A DNA stretch of 64,000 nt. Source: Candidatus Gastranaerophilales bacterium (lineage in GTDB: Bacteria > Cyanobacteriota > Vampirovibrionia > Gastranaerophilales > Gastranaerophilaceae). The notes below the pieces were generated by a model. The model saw only the letters and a program-made list of their open reading frames with translations, did not search any database and was not told where the DNA came from. Shown here in pieces: positions 18,575 through 27,851 of this stretch; within the stretch, counting starts at the first letter, position 1; each line of letters starts with the position of its first letter. A program made the position numbers and the translations under genes. The stretch is from contig CAJULR010000036.1 in NCBI GenBank assembly GCA_910587375.1, positions 130,553-194,552 of the forward strand, given 5' to 3'.

Positions 18575-19015
18575 CTATTTAAGAGCATTTAAAACATCAA
18601 GCGTGCAGTCTACGCCGCCTGTTACTCTTGAATCTTTCTTAATAATGATATCAAGTTTCTTTGCAACTCTTACTCTTTCAGCTGCTGCAACTACTTTTGC
18701 AGTAAGTTCTGCTTCGTATTTATTTCTTGTAACAGCGTAATCTTGTTGCTTTGCACGAACTTGTTTAACAGATTCATTTCTTATTGCTTTTCTTTCAGCG
18801 TCTGTTTTTGCAGTTGCAATTTTCTTATCTTGAGCTTCTGCATACGCTTTTATTGCTGCAACTTTTTTATCTAAAGCTTGTGTATATTGTTTTGCAAGCG
18901 GATAGCTTGTTGAAACTTTTGCATAATCAACATAGCCGATTCCTGCAGCAAAGCTTGCGTTTGCCCCTGCAAATACAAATAATGCCAAAAGTGCTGTCAT
19001 AATTGCTTTTTTCAT
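18575..19015 (-). CDS. OmpH/Skp-family periplasmic chaperone
   Basis: Skp/OmpH proteins are periplasmic holdases for outer-membrane proteins. The 146-residue protein has a clear signal peptide (residues 1-23, cleavage after SFA) and the family opening GIGYVDYAKV. A long coiled coil follows (about 38-120) that would form the tentacles. The C-terminal part returns to the strand-forming body with IIIKKDSRVTGGVDCT. The length fits the family. AAAGGAG precedes the ATG. It supports a diderm envelope, together with the secretin. BamA and lpx genes, its usual neighbours, are absent here. Confidence 0.85.
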   Translation of the reverse strand: MKKAIMTALLALFVFAGANASFAAGIGYVDYAKVSTSYPLAKQYTQALDKKVAAIKAYAEAQDKKIATAKTDAERKAIRNESVKQVRAKQQDYAVTRNKYEAELTAKVVAAAERVRVAKKLDIIIKKDSRVTGGVDCTLDVLNALK

Positions 19016-19063
19016 AAGTTTTTCTCCTTTTTATACGGGCGATTTTCACCCTGTTTTTATTTT

Positions 19064-19993
19064 TTAAACTATTATTTTCGCGCCCTCGTTTTCAACAGGA
19101 AGAGTATAAATTTGCGCGTTCACATTTATATTATTCCAGGTTGAAGACACAATTTCTTTTATCGCTTCAGTGTTTGTACCATCCTGAATAACTGCAACAG
19201 AAGGGCCTGCCCCTGCAAGAACACACCCTAAAACCCCTTCTGTATGTTTTAAATTATCCATAATTTGCTGCATTCCAGGAACAAGCTTTGTCCTGTAGGG
19301 CTGGTGTAATCTATCCTTTAGGGCAAGTTTTAATAATTCTTTATCATGCGTATGCACAGCTTGAACAAACATGGCTGAGTGCCTTAAATTATACACGGCG
19401 TCTTTCATTGGAACATCCGCCGGAAGGACACTTCTTGAAATCCCCGTAGAAAGTTCGTAATCAGGAATACAAATTGTCACAAGCCAATCTTCAGGCCAGG
19501 GAAGCTTTTTAGAAACAACAGAACCGTCTACTTCCCAATCAGATAAAACAACACCGCCCAAAATTGCAGGGGCAATATTATCCGGGTGTCCTTCAATTTC
19601 CGTTGCAATAGAAAGCAAAACTGCTTCATCCGCTGGCTTTCCAAGAAGCTCATTTGCCGCAATCAGCCCGCCCACAATAACAGAAGCAGATGAACCAAGG
19701 CCGCGCGCAACAGGTATCCCTGTTTTAATTGAAATTTTAAGCTCGTTTGGGCTTTGGCCTATGTAGTTATACAAAAGCTCTATCGCCTTATATACAATAT
19801 TATTCTTGTCCCTTGGAATATTTTCAATATTTTCAAGGCCAAATTCATCAATAATATTTATCTCAATCCCGGAGCCCGGAAGTACTGTTTCTTCAATTGT
19901 AATAACATTATAAACAGGAAGCGCAAGCCCGAGGCAATCAAAGCCACACCCTAAGTTTGCAATTGTTGCAGGTATTTGAGCAGTTACTTTCAT
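19064..19993 (-). CDS. thrB: homoserine kinase
   Basis: ThrB phosphorylates homoserine on the way to threonine. The 309-residue GHMP kinase has the N-terminal PATIANLGCGFDCLGLAL motif, the ATP-binding PVARGLGSSASVIVGG loop (about residues 94-109), EGHPDNIAP, and the C-terminal GCVLAGAGPSV motif. The length is typical. No other threonine genes are next to it. It lies between the Skp-like gene and dnaN, with gaps of 48 and 31 bases. Confidence 0.94.
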   Translation of the reverse strand: MKVTAQIPATIANLGCGFDCLGLALPVYNVITIEETVLPGSGIEINIIDEFGLENIENIPRDKNNIVYKAIELLYNYIGQSPNELKISIKTGIPVARGLGSSASVIVGGLIAANELLGKPADEAVLLSIATEIEGHPDNIAPAILGGVVLSDWEVDGSVVSKKLPWPEDWLVTICIPDYELSTGISRSVLPADVPMKDAVYNLRHSAMFVQAVHTHDKELLKLALKDRLHQPYRTKLVPGMQQIMDNLKHTEGVLGCVLAGAGPSVAVIQDGTNTEAIKEIVSSTWNNINVNAQIYTLPVENEGAKIIV

Positions 19994-20024
19994 CTGAAAA
20001 AATCCTTATACCCTTGTTTTGCCC

Positions 20025-21164
20025 TTATTGCCTTACCTGAACAGGCATAATCAAACAAATATAGTTATTATCCTCTTCTTCACTTTCTGCTTCAGGTTTA
20101 AAGATAGAAGCAGAAAGGTTTGTAGACATTTCAACCTTTACATTTTTTGAATCCATATTCTTAAGGCTGTCTAGCACGTATCTGTAGTTAAATGCAATTA
20201 AAAGGTTTTCATAAGAATATTCTATATCAAGAAAATCCTTGCCTGAACCTGATTCAGGGGTGTCTGTACTGATTTCTAAACTGTTTTCATCAAAATTAAA
20301 TTTAACAATATTTGTTCTTTCATTAACCATTACAGAAACTCTCTCAATTGCCTGGATAAGCTCTTCCCTTACAATTGATACAGTTTTTTCGTTTGTGGTT
20401 GGAATTAACTGTTGATACTTTGGATAAGTTCCTTCAATTAACCTTGATTGGAAAGTTACATCAGAAAATTCAAAAACAATTTTATTTCTCTTTACGATAA
20501 ATTTAACAGACTCATCTTTTACCATAGAAATAATTCTTGAAACTTCAAGCAAAGTTCTTGCAGGGGAAATAAACATAATACTTTCACCCTTTGAATTAAT
20601 TTCTTTTCTTGATCTGGTTAAGCGGTTGCCATCTGTTGCAACCATCTCCAATATGTTTGCATTTATATTAAAACAAACCCCTGAAAGTACACTTCCTGTT
20701 TCATTTTGCGCAGTTGAAAAAGCAGTTTGCTTAATTCCTTTATTCAAAAGCCCTGTGTTTATTTCAAACTCTTTATCTTCTTCGCTTTGCGCCACATCAT
20801 CAAACACTTTTGGATATTCTTCAGCGCTTATTCCTATAAGTTCAAACTTTGTTTTTCCGCAAGAAATTGTTACAACATTTGTTTCATCATTCAATTTTAA
20901 AACAATCGGCTTATCTGGAAGTTTATTTGTAATTTCTTCCAAAGTCTTAGCAGAAAGAGTTATCTTTCCTTCAGATACAACTTCTGCTTTTAATTTAAAA
21001 CTAATTGAAAGGTTTAAATCCGTTGCAAGGAACCTTACTCTGTCACTTGAAATTGTTTCGATTAAAATATTTGACAAAACAGGCTGCACCCCTTTTGATG
21101 ATGTTATATTTTTTACAACCTTTATGCCGTTCAAAAATTCTTCTTTGTTTAAAACAATTTCCAT
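20025..21164 (-). CDS. dnaN: DNA polymerase III beta sliding clamp
   Basis: DnaN encircles DNA and holds the replicative polymerase. The 379-residue protein shows the three repeated clamp domains: start VLNKEEFLNGIKVV, middle domain from about 125 (FEINTGLLNKGIKQTAFSTAQ), third domain from about 255. The C-terminal PVQV segment before RQ forms part of the partner-binding pocket. A ribosome binding site AAAGGAAAT precedes the ATG. Usually dnaN follows dnaA, but no dnaA lies here. The upstream 150 bases are extremely AT-rich with TATAAT-like sequences and probably contain the promoter. Confidence 0.96.
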   Translation of the reverse strand: MEIVLNKEEFLNGIKVVKNITSSKGVQPVLSNILIETISSDRVRFLATDLNLSISFKLKAEVVSEGKITLSAKTLEEITNKLPDKPIVLKLNDETNVVTISCGKTKFELIGISAEEYPKVFDDVAQSEEDKEFEINTGLLNKGIKQTAFSTAQNETGSVLSGVCFNINANILEMVATDGNRLTRSRKEINSKGESIMFISPARTLLEVSRIISMVKDESVKFIVKRNKIVFEFSDVTFQSRLIEGTYPKYQQLIPTTNEKTVSIVREELIQAIERVSVMVNERTNIVKFNFDENSLEISTDTPESGSGKDFLDIEYSYENLLIAFNYRYVLDSLKNMDSKNVKVEMSTNLSASIFKPEAESEEEDNNYICLIMPVQVRQ

Positions 21165-21320
21165 TTTTTAAGATTTCCTTTTTTTAAACCTTCTATATTA
21201 TAAAATATATTATATTATAAATAAAATAATAATATATAATAAGGGATTAAAAATTGTGCAAAACCCACCCCAAGGCTTGTCATTATTAACTTTTTCTCTG
21301 TGTAAATTCTGTTCAAAATT

Positions 21321-22115
21321 CTAAACTGTTTTTGACAAGGTGATACAAAAAACATTATTTATATTATTTTCTTTTAAAACTTTTATTATTTCATTTATTG
21401 TTGCCCCTGTAGTATAGATATCATCAATAATTAAAAAGGTTTTATCTTTATATTTATTAGACTCTTTTAAATTCATGCTAAAGGCCCCGGAAACGTTTTT
21501 AATTCTTTGTTTTGGCCCAAGTTTATATTGGGGCGTTGTATTTTTTGTTTTTAAAATAAGGTTTTTTGAATATGGTGCCCCTAAAAGGGTTGAAAACTCT
21601 TTTACAATCTCTAAAACGTTATTATATCCTCTTTGTCCGATGTTATTCTTGCTGGTTGGAACCGGCACTAATACTATGTTTTCAGGTTTTAATAAGGGTG
21701 CTTTGCACTCTTTTTTATAGGCTTCAATTTTTCTGTAATATTTAAATAAAATTTCCGCTAAAACCTTTGCCACATCTTTTTTATGGTTAAATTTTAATTT
21801 GTGAATTAACTGCCGCATTGTGCCTTCATAAATTGAGGCCGAATAAATTTCAACACCGTTACACACCCCTTGTGGAAAACCTGAAAAAATTTGCACAGTT
21901 TTTAAACAGTTTTTGCACAGGATATTACTATGTTTTGAACAGGCATTATTTTTTAGGGTATAAACCCCCTTGTTTTCAAGCGTGCAGCCGCAAATAATAC
22001 AATTTTCCTTGTAAATTAAAGAAAAAATGCCCGAAACAAAAGCCTTTAATGGCGCCAAAATATAAAAGAAAAGCCTTTCTTTAAAAATTGAAAGGCTTTT
22101 GTAGAAATTTATCAT
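21321..22115 (-). CDS. comF: ComF-family phosphoribosyltransferase-like protein
   Basis: ComF proteins are needed for DNA uptake in naturally competent bacteria and act with single-stranded DNA in the cytoplasm. The 264-residue protein has an N-terminal cysteine region (CIICGCTLE, CSKH, CKNC at about 39-75) that fits the zinc-ribbon part. The phosphoribosyltransferase domain has VLVPVPTS, the QRGYN motif and the PRPP loop FLIIDDIYTTGAT. The N-terminal 35 residues are hydrophobic and longer than usual. Given the PilMN/PilO genes in the window, a competence role is plausible but not shown. Confidence 0.85.
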   Translation of the reverse strand: MINFYKSLSIFKERLFFYILAPLKAFVSGIFSLIYKENCIICGCTLENKGVYTLKNNACSKHSNILCKNCLKTVQIFSGFPQGVCNGVEIYSASIYEGTMRQLIHKLKFNHKKDVAKVLAEILFKYYRKIEAYKKECKAPLLKPENIVLVPVPTSKNNIGQRGYNNVLEIVKEFSTLLGAPYSKNLILKTKNTTPQYKLGPKQRIKNVSGAFSMNLKESNKYKDKTFLIIDDIYTTGATINEIIKVLKENNINNVFCITLSKTV

Positions 22116-22193
22116 ATCACTATACTTTTTAAGACAACAATTTCAACTTAAACCAAACATAAAACAGTTTTAAAATTTGGCAAAATAATTTAT

Positions 22194-22964
22194 CTATTTG
22201 CCGACAATTCCTGTTAAGGGCGAAGAAGCGCTTGCATATTGTTTTACAGGAATTCTTCCTGCTTCATATGCCGCACGGCCTGCCATAACCCCGTATTTAA
22301 AGGCTTCTGCCATTTTAACAGGGTCATCTGCCTTTGCAATTGCTGTGTTTATAAGGCAAAAATCAGCACCTTTTTCCATAACAAGGGAAGCGTCTGAAGG
22401 AACGCCGATTCCTGCGTCCACAACAACAGGAATGTTTGCCTGTTCAATAATAATCTTGATATTTTCCATAGTTACAACTCCCTGGCCTGAACCAATAGGG
22501 GAAGCCAAAGGCATAACTGTGGCACAGCCAATTTCTTCCAACCTTTTTGCTAAAATCGGGTCAGCGTTAATATAAGGAAGCACTGTAAAGCCTTCATCCA
22601 CCAATATTTTTGCGGCTTCTAAGGTTGCAATCGGGTCAGGAAGCAAAAATTTCGGGTCGGGTATAACTTCAAGTTTTATCCAGTTGTTAATTCCCATTGC
22701 GCGCGAAAGCCTTGCAACACGGATGGCTTCTTCTGCCGTTGCACACCCTGCCGTGTTTGGAAGGAGCCAATATTTGTTTAAATCAATATTATCCATCAGC
22801 CCGACATGCCCCTGGAATTTTTCATCCACCCTTCTTATTGCAACGGTTACAATCTCTGCTCCGCTTGCAGCGTGAGCCTTTTTCATTGTTTCAAAATCGT
22901 CAAATTTTCCTGTCCCAACCATCAGACGGGAAGAAAATTCCTTATCCCCAATTTTAATTGTCAT
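22194..22964 (-). CDS. thiG: thiazole synthase
   Basis: ThiG forms the thiazole phosphate part of thiamine from deoxyxylulose phosphate, a glycine-derived imine and sulfur from ThiS. The 256-residue protein has the family opening SRLMVGTGKF and the catalytic Lys in WIKLEVIPD, along with LPYINADP and the phosphate-binding VVVDAGIGVPSDA. The ending SSPLTGIVGK is typical. No thiS, thiF, thiH or thiO is next to it. AAAAGGAG precedes the ATG. No TPP riboswitch can fit in the 32 bases before queA, which is divergent. Confidence 0.94.
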   Translation of the reverse strand: MTIKIGDKEFSSRLMVGTGKFDDFETMKKAHAASGAEIVTVAIRRVDEKFQGHVGLMDNIDLNKYWLLPNTAGCATAEEAIRVARLSRAMGINNWIKLEVIPDPKFLLPDPIATLEAAKILVDEGFTVLPYINADPILAKRLEEIGCATVMPLASPIGSGQGVVTMENIKIIIEQANIPVVVDAGIGVPSDASLVMEKGADFCLINTAIAKADDPVKMAEAFKYGVMAGRAAYEAGRIPVKQYASASSPLTGIVGK

Positions 22965-22996
22965 AACTCTTTCTCCTTTTGATATATAATAATTTT

Positions 22997-24130
<1,134 letters not shown>

Positions 24131-24171
24131 ACAAACCCTGCAAATTCCCCAAGTAATGGATACATTAAGGG

Positions 24172-24891
24172 CTAATAATATGAAGGTTCCGGCTGTCTTG
24201 CTCTGTTTTCTTGAACAGGCACTGTGTTTTCTGCTCCTGGTTCATTGTTTCTTGCCTCTGAAACGCCTTCAAGTGCTCTTTTTGCAGCAGCTTCTACAGA
24301 AGATTCCGCAGGCTCCTGTTCTCTTTTTTCTTCTGTCACAGGTGCAGCTTGGTTTTCTGTGCTTGGAGAAAGTGCTCCATTTTCTTGTTGCACGTTTTGG
24401 CCTCCTGTTTCCTTTTCCATCGGGTTTTTAAAGATAATATCTATATCTTCGTTTGAAACAGCCATAGAGGTGTTCATTATAATTCCTTTGTACATATTTA
24501 ATTCGTTTTCATCAAATGCTTTTTTGAGTCCTGAAAACATCATAGGAAAGCTTGTTCCGTAATAATCAGGGTCTGTGTCCCTTTTTGGATAGAAAAGGTC
24601 AGCAATTTTATTAAATCTTTCGTCATATCCTTTTATATAGGTTTTTATGGCTTCTTTATCCAGTCCTTCAAATTCTGAAGTTATAATTCTTGAAACAACA
24701 ATTTCATAATATTTATGATATTCTTCAGTTGTCATTGATTGTTCAATGTTTATTTCCTGTTGGGTTTCAACTTTTTCTGATTCTTTAACATCCAATATTC
24801 TTTTTTCAAGCAACATCCCCGTGCCAAGGAGACCGAAAGAATATGCGAAAAACAGAAGGGTAAGGCATAAGGCCTTCATTAAATTTCCCAT
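24172..24891 (-). CDS. membrane-anchored protein with Glu/Pro-rich tail, unknown function
   Basis: I do not recognise this 239-residue protein. A single hydrophobic helix at about residues 5-24 anchors or exports it. A helical middle (about 45-165) contains many acidic residues and the phrase DLFYPKRDTDPDYYGTSFPMMF. The last 70 residues are low-complexity and rich in Glu, Ala, Pro, Gln and Asn, likely disordered. The start at 24891 is chosen because a perfect GGAGG lies 9 bases upstream. The longer frame to 24939 would put the binding site inside the gene. It converges with queA, with a 41-base gap. Confidence 0.65.
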   Translation of the reverse strand: MGNLMKALCLTLLFFAYSFGLLGTGMLLEKRILDVKESEKVETQQEINIEQSMTTEEYHKYYEIVVSRIITSEFEGLDKEAIKTYIKGYDERFNKIADLFYPKRDTDPDYYGTSFPMMFSGLKKAFDENELNMYKGIIMNTSMAVSNEDIDIIFKNPMEKETGGQNVQQENGALSPSTENQAAPVTEEKREQEPAESSVEAAAKRALEGVSEARNNEPGAENTVPVQENRARQPEPSYY

Positions 24892-25039
24892 TTTTGTGGT
24901 TCCTCCATAAACCTTTTTGTTGTTAAATTTTACCCCCATTTTACACAGGAAAATGTGACATTAAAAGCAAAAACAAAATAAACCATACAAAAGGCGGAGG
25001 TAGAAAAAGAGTTTTCTTATTTTAAAAAAGAATTAAAAT

Positions 25040-25561
25040 ATGAGTATGAAAAAAATACTGATTGTAATATTTTTAATATTTCTATTCAATGTCCAAACCT
25101 CCAAACTTCAAACAAACGCCGAGGTTTTAAGGGGCGGTGCCTCCTATGATGAAATCCCAAAAGGCTTTTTTGGAGTGTGGCATGTGACATCAAAAATGGA
25201 AAGTTCAAATAATCCGTCAATTTTTAATAAATTAAGTGTGGATATTTGGAACCTTTCAGGATACGGAAACGTCTTAATTTTAGAAAACCAAATGACAGGT
25301 GCAAAATCTTCAATTCAGGTAGAGCCTCAAAAAAGCTATGATGGAAAAAGCCTGAAATTTACAAGAGTTAAAGAGGAAATACAAGGCAAAATAAAGACGG
25401 TGCAAAAAGAAACACCTGAATTTGTGCTTGATAAAAACATATTTAGAGGGTTTGACACCTATATTATTGAAAAATATGAAGATAACAAACTAATTTCAAA
25501 GGATGTAGTAAAATATAAAGTAATAGGACAAAAAATATCAGGAGAGAGTAAATTTGAGTAA
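25040..25561 (+). CDS. small secreted protein of unknown function upstream of trxB
   Basis: The 173-residue protein has a signal peptide-like stretch (about 4-18 hydrophobic, then a polar region ending near TNA). The mature part has a GVWHVTSKMESS segment followed by alternating strand-like sequence, similar to small lipocalin-like or DUF-type secreted proteins, but no family is clear. Its last 8 bases overlap the start of the thioredoxin reductase gene, so the two are likely co-translated. Two ATGs, at 25040 and 25046, are possible starts. Confidence 0.6.
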   Translation: MSMKKILIVIFLIFLFNVQTSKLQTNAEVLRGGASYDEIPKGFFGVWHVTSKMESSNNPSIFNKLSVDIWNLSGYGNVLILENQMTGAKSSIQVEPQKSYDGKSLKFTRVKEEIQGKIKTVQKETPEFVLDKNIFRGFDTYIIEKYEDNKLISKDVVKYKVIGQKISGESKFE

Positions 25562-26525
25562 CAAAGAATTTGGGAATGGGGAGAAAATCTACGATTTATT
25601 AGTGCTTGGCGGCGGCCCTGCTGGGATGAATGCGGCACTTTATGCAAAAAGAGGGGATATTGATGTTGCAATTATTGATACATCAACCCTTGGCGGCCAG
25701 CCTGTAAACTATTTAGAGATTGAAAACTATCTTGGTTTTGCTTCAATTGAAGGCTGGGAGTTGGCAGAAAAATTTGAACATCATATTGATAAATTCAATA
25801 TTCCAAAATTTATGATGGAAGAAATTCAAGAAATAGACCTAGTTTCAGACATTAAAACAATTAAAACCCTAAAAGGGGAATATAAAGCCAGAACGGTGAT
25901 TGTTGCAACCGGCGCAAGTGCTGCAAAACTTGGAATTAAAGGAGAACTTGAGCACATAGGAAAAGGCGTAAGTTATTGTGCCGTGTGTGACGGGGCGTTT
26001 TATAAGGATAAAACCGTTGCCGTTGTTGGCGGCGGGAATGCTGCGGTTGAAGAAGCGTGCTATCTTACAAAGTTTGCAAAAAAAGTTTACATAATCCACA
26101 GAAGAGATGAACTCCGCGCAGACAAAATCGTTCAGGAGCGTGCCTTCAAAAACGAAAAAATTGAATTTGTGTTTGACACTATACCATTAGAGATTAATTC
26201 AAACAGTGAAGGCTGTGTGGGCACAATCAAGGTTCAAAATGTTAAAACAAAAGAAATTAAAGACATATGCACGGAGGGTGTTTTCCCGTATATCGGCTTT
26301 ACACCAAACGTTCAAGGGTTTTCAGGCCAAATGATTCAGGATGAAAAAGGCTTTATCAAGGTTGATGAAACCATGAGAACAAGCACGATGGGTGTGTTTG
26401 CGGTTGGTGATGTTCGTGTAACCCCATTAAGACAGGTAATTACAGCTGTTGCAGATGGCGCAATTGCGGGAGTGTCTGCCGTTAAATACGTTGAAGAGCT
26501 GAAAACCGCTGCTGTTGGTGCATAA
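25554..26525 (+). CDS. trxB: thioredoxin reductase
   Basis: TrxB uses NADPH and FAD to reduce thioredoxin. The 323-residue protein has the FAD motif VLGGGPAGMNAALYA (about 17-31), the redox pair in YCAVCDG (CxxC), the NADPH motif VVGGGNAAVEEACYL, and the C-terminal FAVGDVRVTPLRQVITAVADGA stretch. The start is a TTG at 25554 preceded by GGAGAG. It lies inside the 3' end of the upstream secreted-protein gene and depends on it for translation. No thioredoxin gene is adjacent. Confidence 0.93.
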   Translation: MSNKEFGNGEKIYDLLVLGGGPAGMNAALYAKRGDIDVAIIDTSTLGGQPVNYLEIENYLGFASIEGWELAEKFEHHIDKFNIPKFMMEEIQEIDLVSDIKTIKTLKGEYKARTVIVATGASAAKLGIKGELEHIGKGVSYCAVCDGAFYKDKTVAVVGGGNAAVEEACYLTKFAKKVYIIHRRDELRADKIVQERAFKNEKIEFVFDTIPLEINSNSEGCVGTIKVQNVKTKEIKDICTEGVFPYIGFTPNVQGFSGQMIQDEKGFIKVDETMRTSTMGVFAVGDVRVTPLRQVITAVADGAIAGVSAVKYVEELKTAAVGA

Positions 26526-26582
26526 TACAGTTTTTAACAGAGAATTTAAAGGAATTTTTAAGAATTTTTCGGAGGAATTTTA

Positions 26583-27569
26583 ATGAAAGCATTAGTGTAT
26601 GATAACGCACAAGGGGAAGGAAAAGACGGTCTTAGGCTTATTGAAAATTATGAAGACCCAACCCTTAAACCCGGCGAAGCCCTTATAAAAGCAACCCTTA
26701 TGGGAATTTGTAACACAGATGAAGAGATTACAAAAGGCTATATGGGCTATAAAGGTGTTTTGGGACACGAATTTACCGGCGTTGTCGCTGATGTTTTTAA
26801 TGACGCAGATAAATCCTGGATAGGAAAAAGGGTTGTAGGTGAAATTAACGCAGGGTGTAAAAAATGTGCCTGGTGTGCAAGCGGCTTAGAGCGGCATTGT
26901 CCAAACCGCGGAACCCTTGGTATTTGGCAAAAAGAAGGGTGTTTTAGTGAATATTTTACCCTTCCTGTTTCAAATTTGCTTGAAATTCCTAACAGTGTAA
27001 GCGATGAAGAAGCGGTTTTTGTGGAGCCATTGGCTGCGGCGTATGAAATTATTGAGCAGGTTCACATTAAACCCACAGACAGAGTGGCGCTTTTAGGGGA
27101 TGGGAAGCTTGGGCTTTCTATAGCGCTTGTTTTAGGGGCATTAAATATTGATTTATACCACATCGGAAAACATGAAAACAAGCTTGAAATCTCAAAAAAT
27201 GCGGGCAATAAAACAATGCTTTTGTCTGAAATTCACGGTTTAGAAGGGTTTTTTGACGTTGTAATTGAGGCAACAGGCTCTGTTGGCGGGTTTGAAACAT
27301 CTTTAAGCCTTACAAAACCGCGCGGCACCCTTGTTTTAAAAAGCACAATCGCCGCAAAAGAGGGGCTAAATCTTGCCTCTGTTGTAATAAATGAAATTAC
27401 GGTTGTCGGCTCAAGGTGTGGTCAATTTTCGCCTGTAATTAGGCTTTTAGACAAAAAAGCGCTTGATGTAAAACCTTTAATTACAAAAATTCTGCCTTTT
27501 GAAAATGCTCTTGAAGGGTTTGAACTAAACCGCCAAAAAGACACACTAAAGGTGATTTTAAAGGCATAA
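26583..27569 (+). CDS. zinc-binding alcohol/polyol dehydrogenase family protein (MDR)
   Basis: This 328-residue medium-chain dehydrogenase oxidises or reduces an unknown alcohol or sugar with NAD(P). The catalytic zinc ligands are in GICNTDE and GHEFTG. The structural zinc site is the four-cysteine cluster in CKKCAWCASG followed by ERHC. The NAD-binding part has GDGKLGLSIA, where the usual third glycine position is changed. A strong GGAGGAA precedes the ATG. The gene stands alone after trxB, with a 57-base gap. The substrate cannot be told from sequence. Confidence 0.85.
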   Translation: MKALVYDNAQGEGKDGLRLIENYEDPTLKPGEALIKATLMGICNTDEEITKGYMGYKGVLGHEFTGVVADVFNDADKSWIGKRVVGEINAGCKKCAWCASGLERHCPNRGTLGIWQKEGCFSEYFTLPVSNLLEIPNSVSDEEAVFVEPLAAAYEIIEQVHIKPTDRVALLGDGKLGLSIALVLGALNIDLYHIGKHENKLEISKNAGNKTMLLSEIHGLEGFFDVVIEATGSVGGFETSLSLTKPRGTLVLKSTIAAKEGLNLASVVINEITVVGSRCGQFSPVIRLLDKKALDVKPLITKILPFENALEGFELNRQKDTLKVILKA

Positions 27570-27599
27570 TATTATTTTTACCAAATTTTATATTTTAGA

Positions 27600-27640
27600 G
27601 GGGATAAGCCAAATTTAATTGTAAAATGAGGCTTATCCCC
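27600..27640. repeat. 11-bp inverted repeat downstream of the dehydrogenase gene
   Basis: Perfect arms of 11 bases (GGGGATAAGCC at 27600-27610, complement at 27630-27640) surround a 19-base AT-rich loop. It lies 30 bases after the dehydrogenase stop. No T-run follows on either strand, so it is not a standard terminator. It could be an mRNA 3'-end stabiliser or a protein site. Confidence 0.45.
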
Positions 27641-27651
27641 TAAAATTCCAT

Positions 27652-27840
27652 AAAAAAAAGGAACCGATCACCTCAGTTCCACTGTATTGCCATCACCAGT
27701 TAGATATAAATTGCATAAATTGTGTTTTGTATAGTCTTATACTAGATTATTTTTCGGCTTTTAGTAATTAGCATAAAGTTAGAAATTTGTAATACTAAAG
27801 TATAAATTTTGATGATATAATTCAGTTGGAAACACCTTTG
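27652..27840 (-). ncRNA. candidate minus-strand small RNA ending in a terminator, upstream of feoB
   Basis: The 280-base gap between the dehydrogenase and feoB holds no gene. Its minus strand ends in a GGAAC/GTTCC hairpin (27660-27680) directly followed by eight U residues (27652-27659), the form of an intrinsic terminator. No minus-strand gene exists upstream in this gap, so the terminator would serve an RNA starting inside it. A TATAAG-like sequence on the minus strand near 27740 is a possible -10 box. The RNA would be roughly 60-120 bases long; the 5' end is a guess. It lies head-to-head with feoB, which suggests a regulatory link but does not prove one. Confidence 0.35.
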
Positions 27841-27851
27841 GAAAAGTCGAA

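Noticed and set aside
21165..21320. Very AT-rich stretch upstream of dnaN considered as a replication origin
   Set aside because: No repeated TTATCCACA-like DnaA boxes are visible and there is no dnaA gene. A promoter in AT-rich DNA explains it.
22965..22996. Possible TPP or preQ1 riboswitch before thiG or queA
   Set aside because: The gap is only 32 bases, too short for a TPP element, and no preQ1 motif is visible. No riboswitch motif was seen before ribD or thiL either.
27660..27700. Short minus-strand pieces reminiscent of 5S rRNA (CTGGTG, CAGTGGAAC)
   Set aside because: Only about 40 bases look similar, the rest of a 5S molecule is missing and a terminator follows directly. Chance resemblance is more likely.
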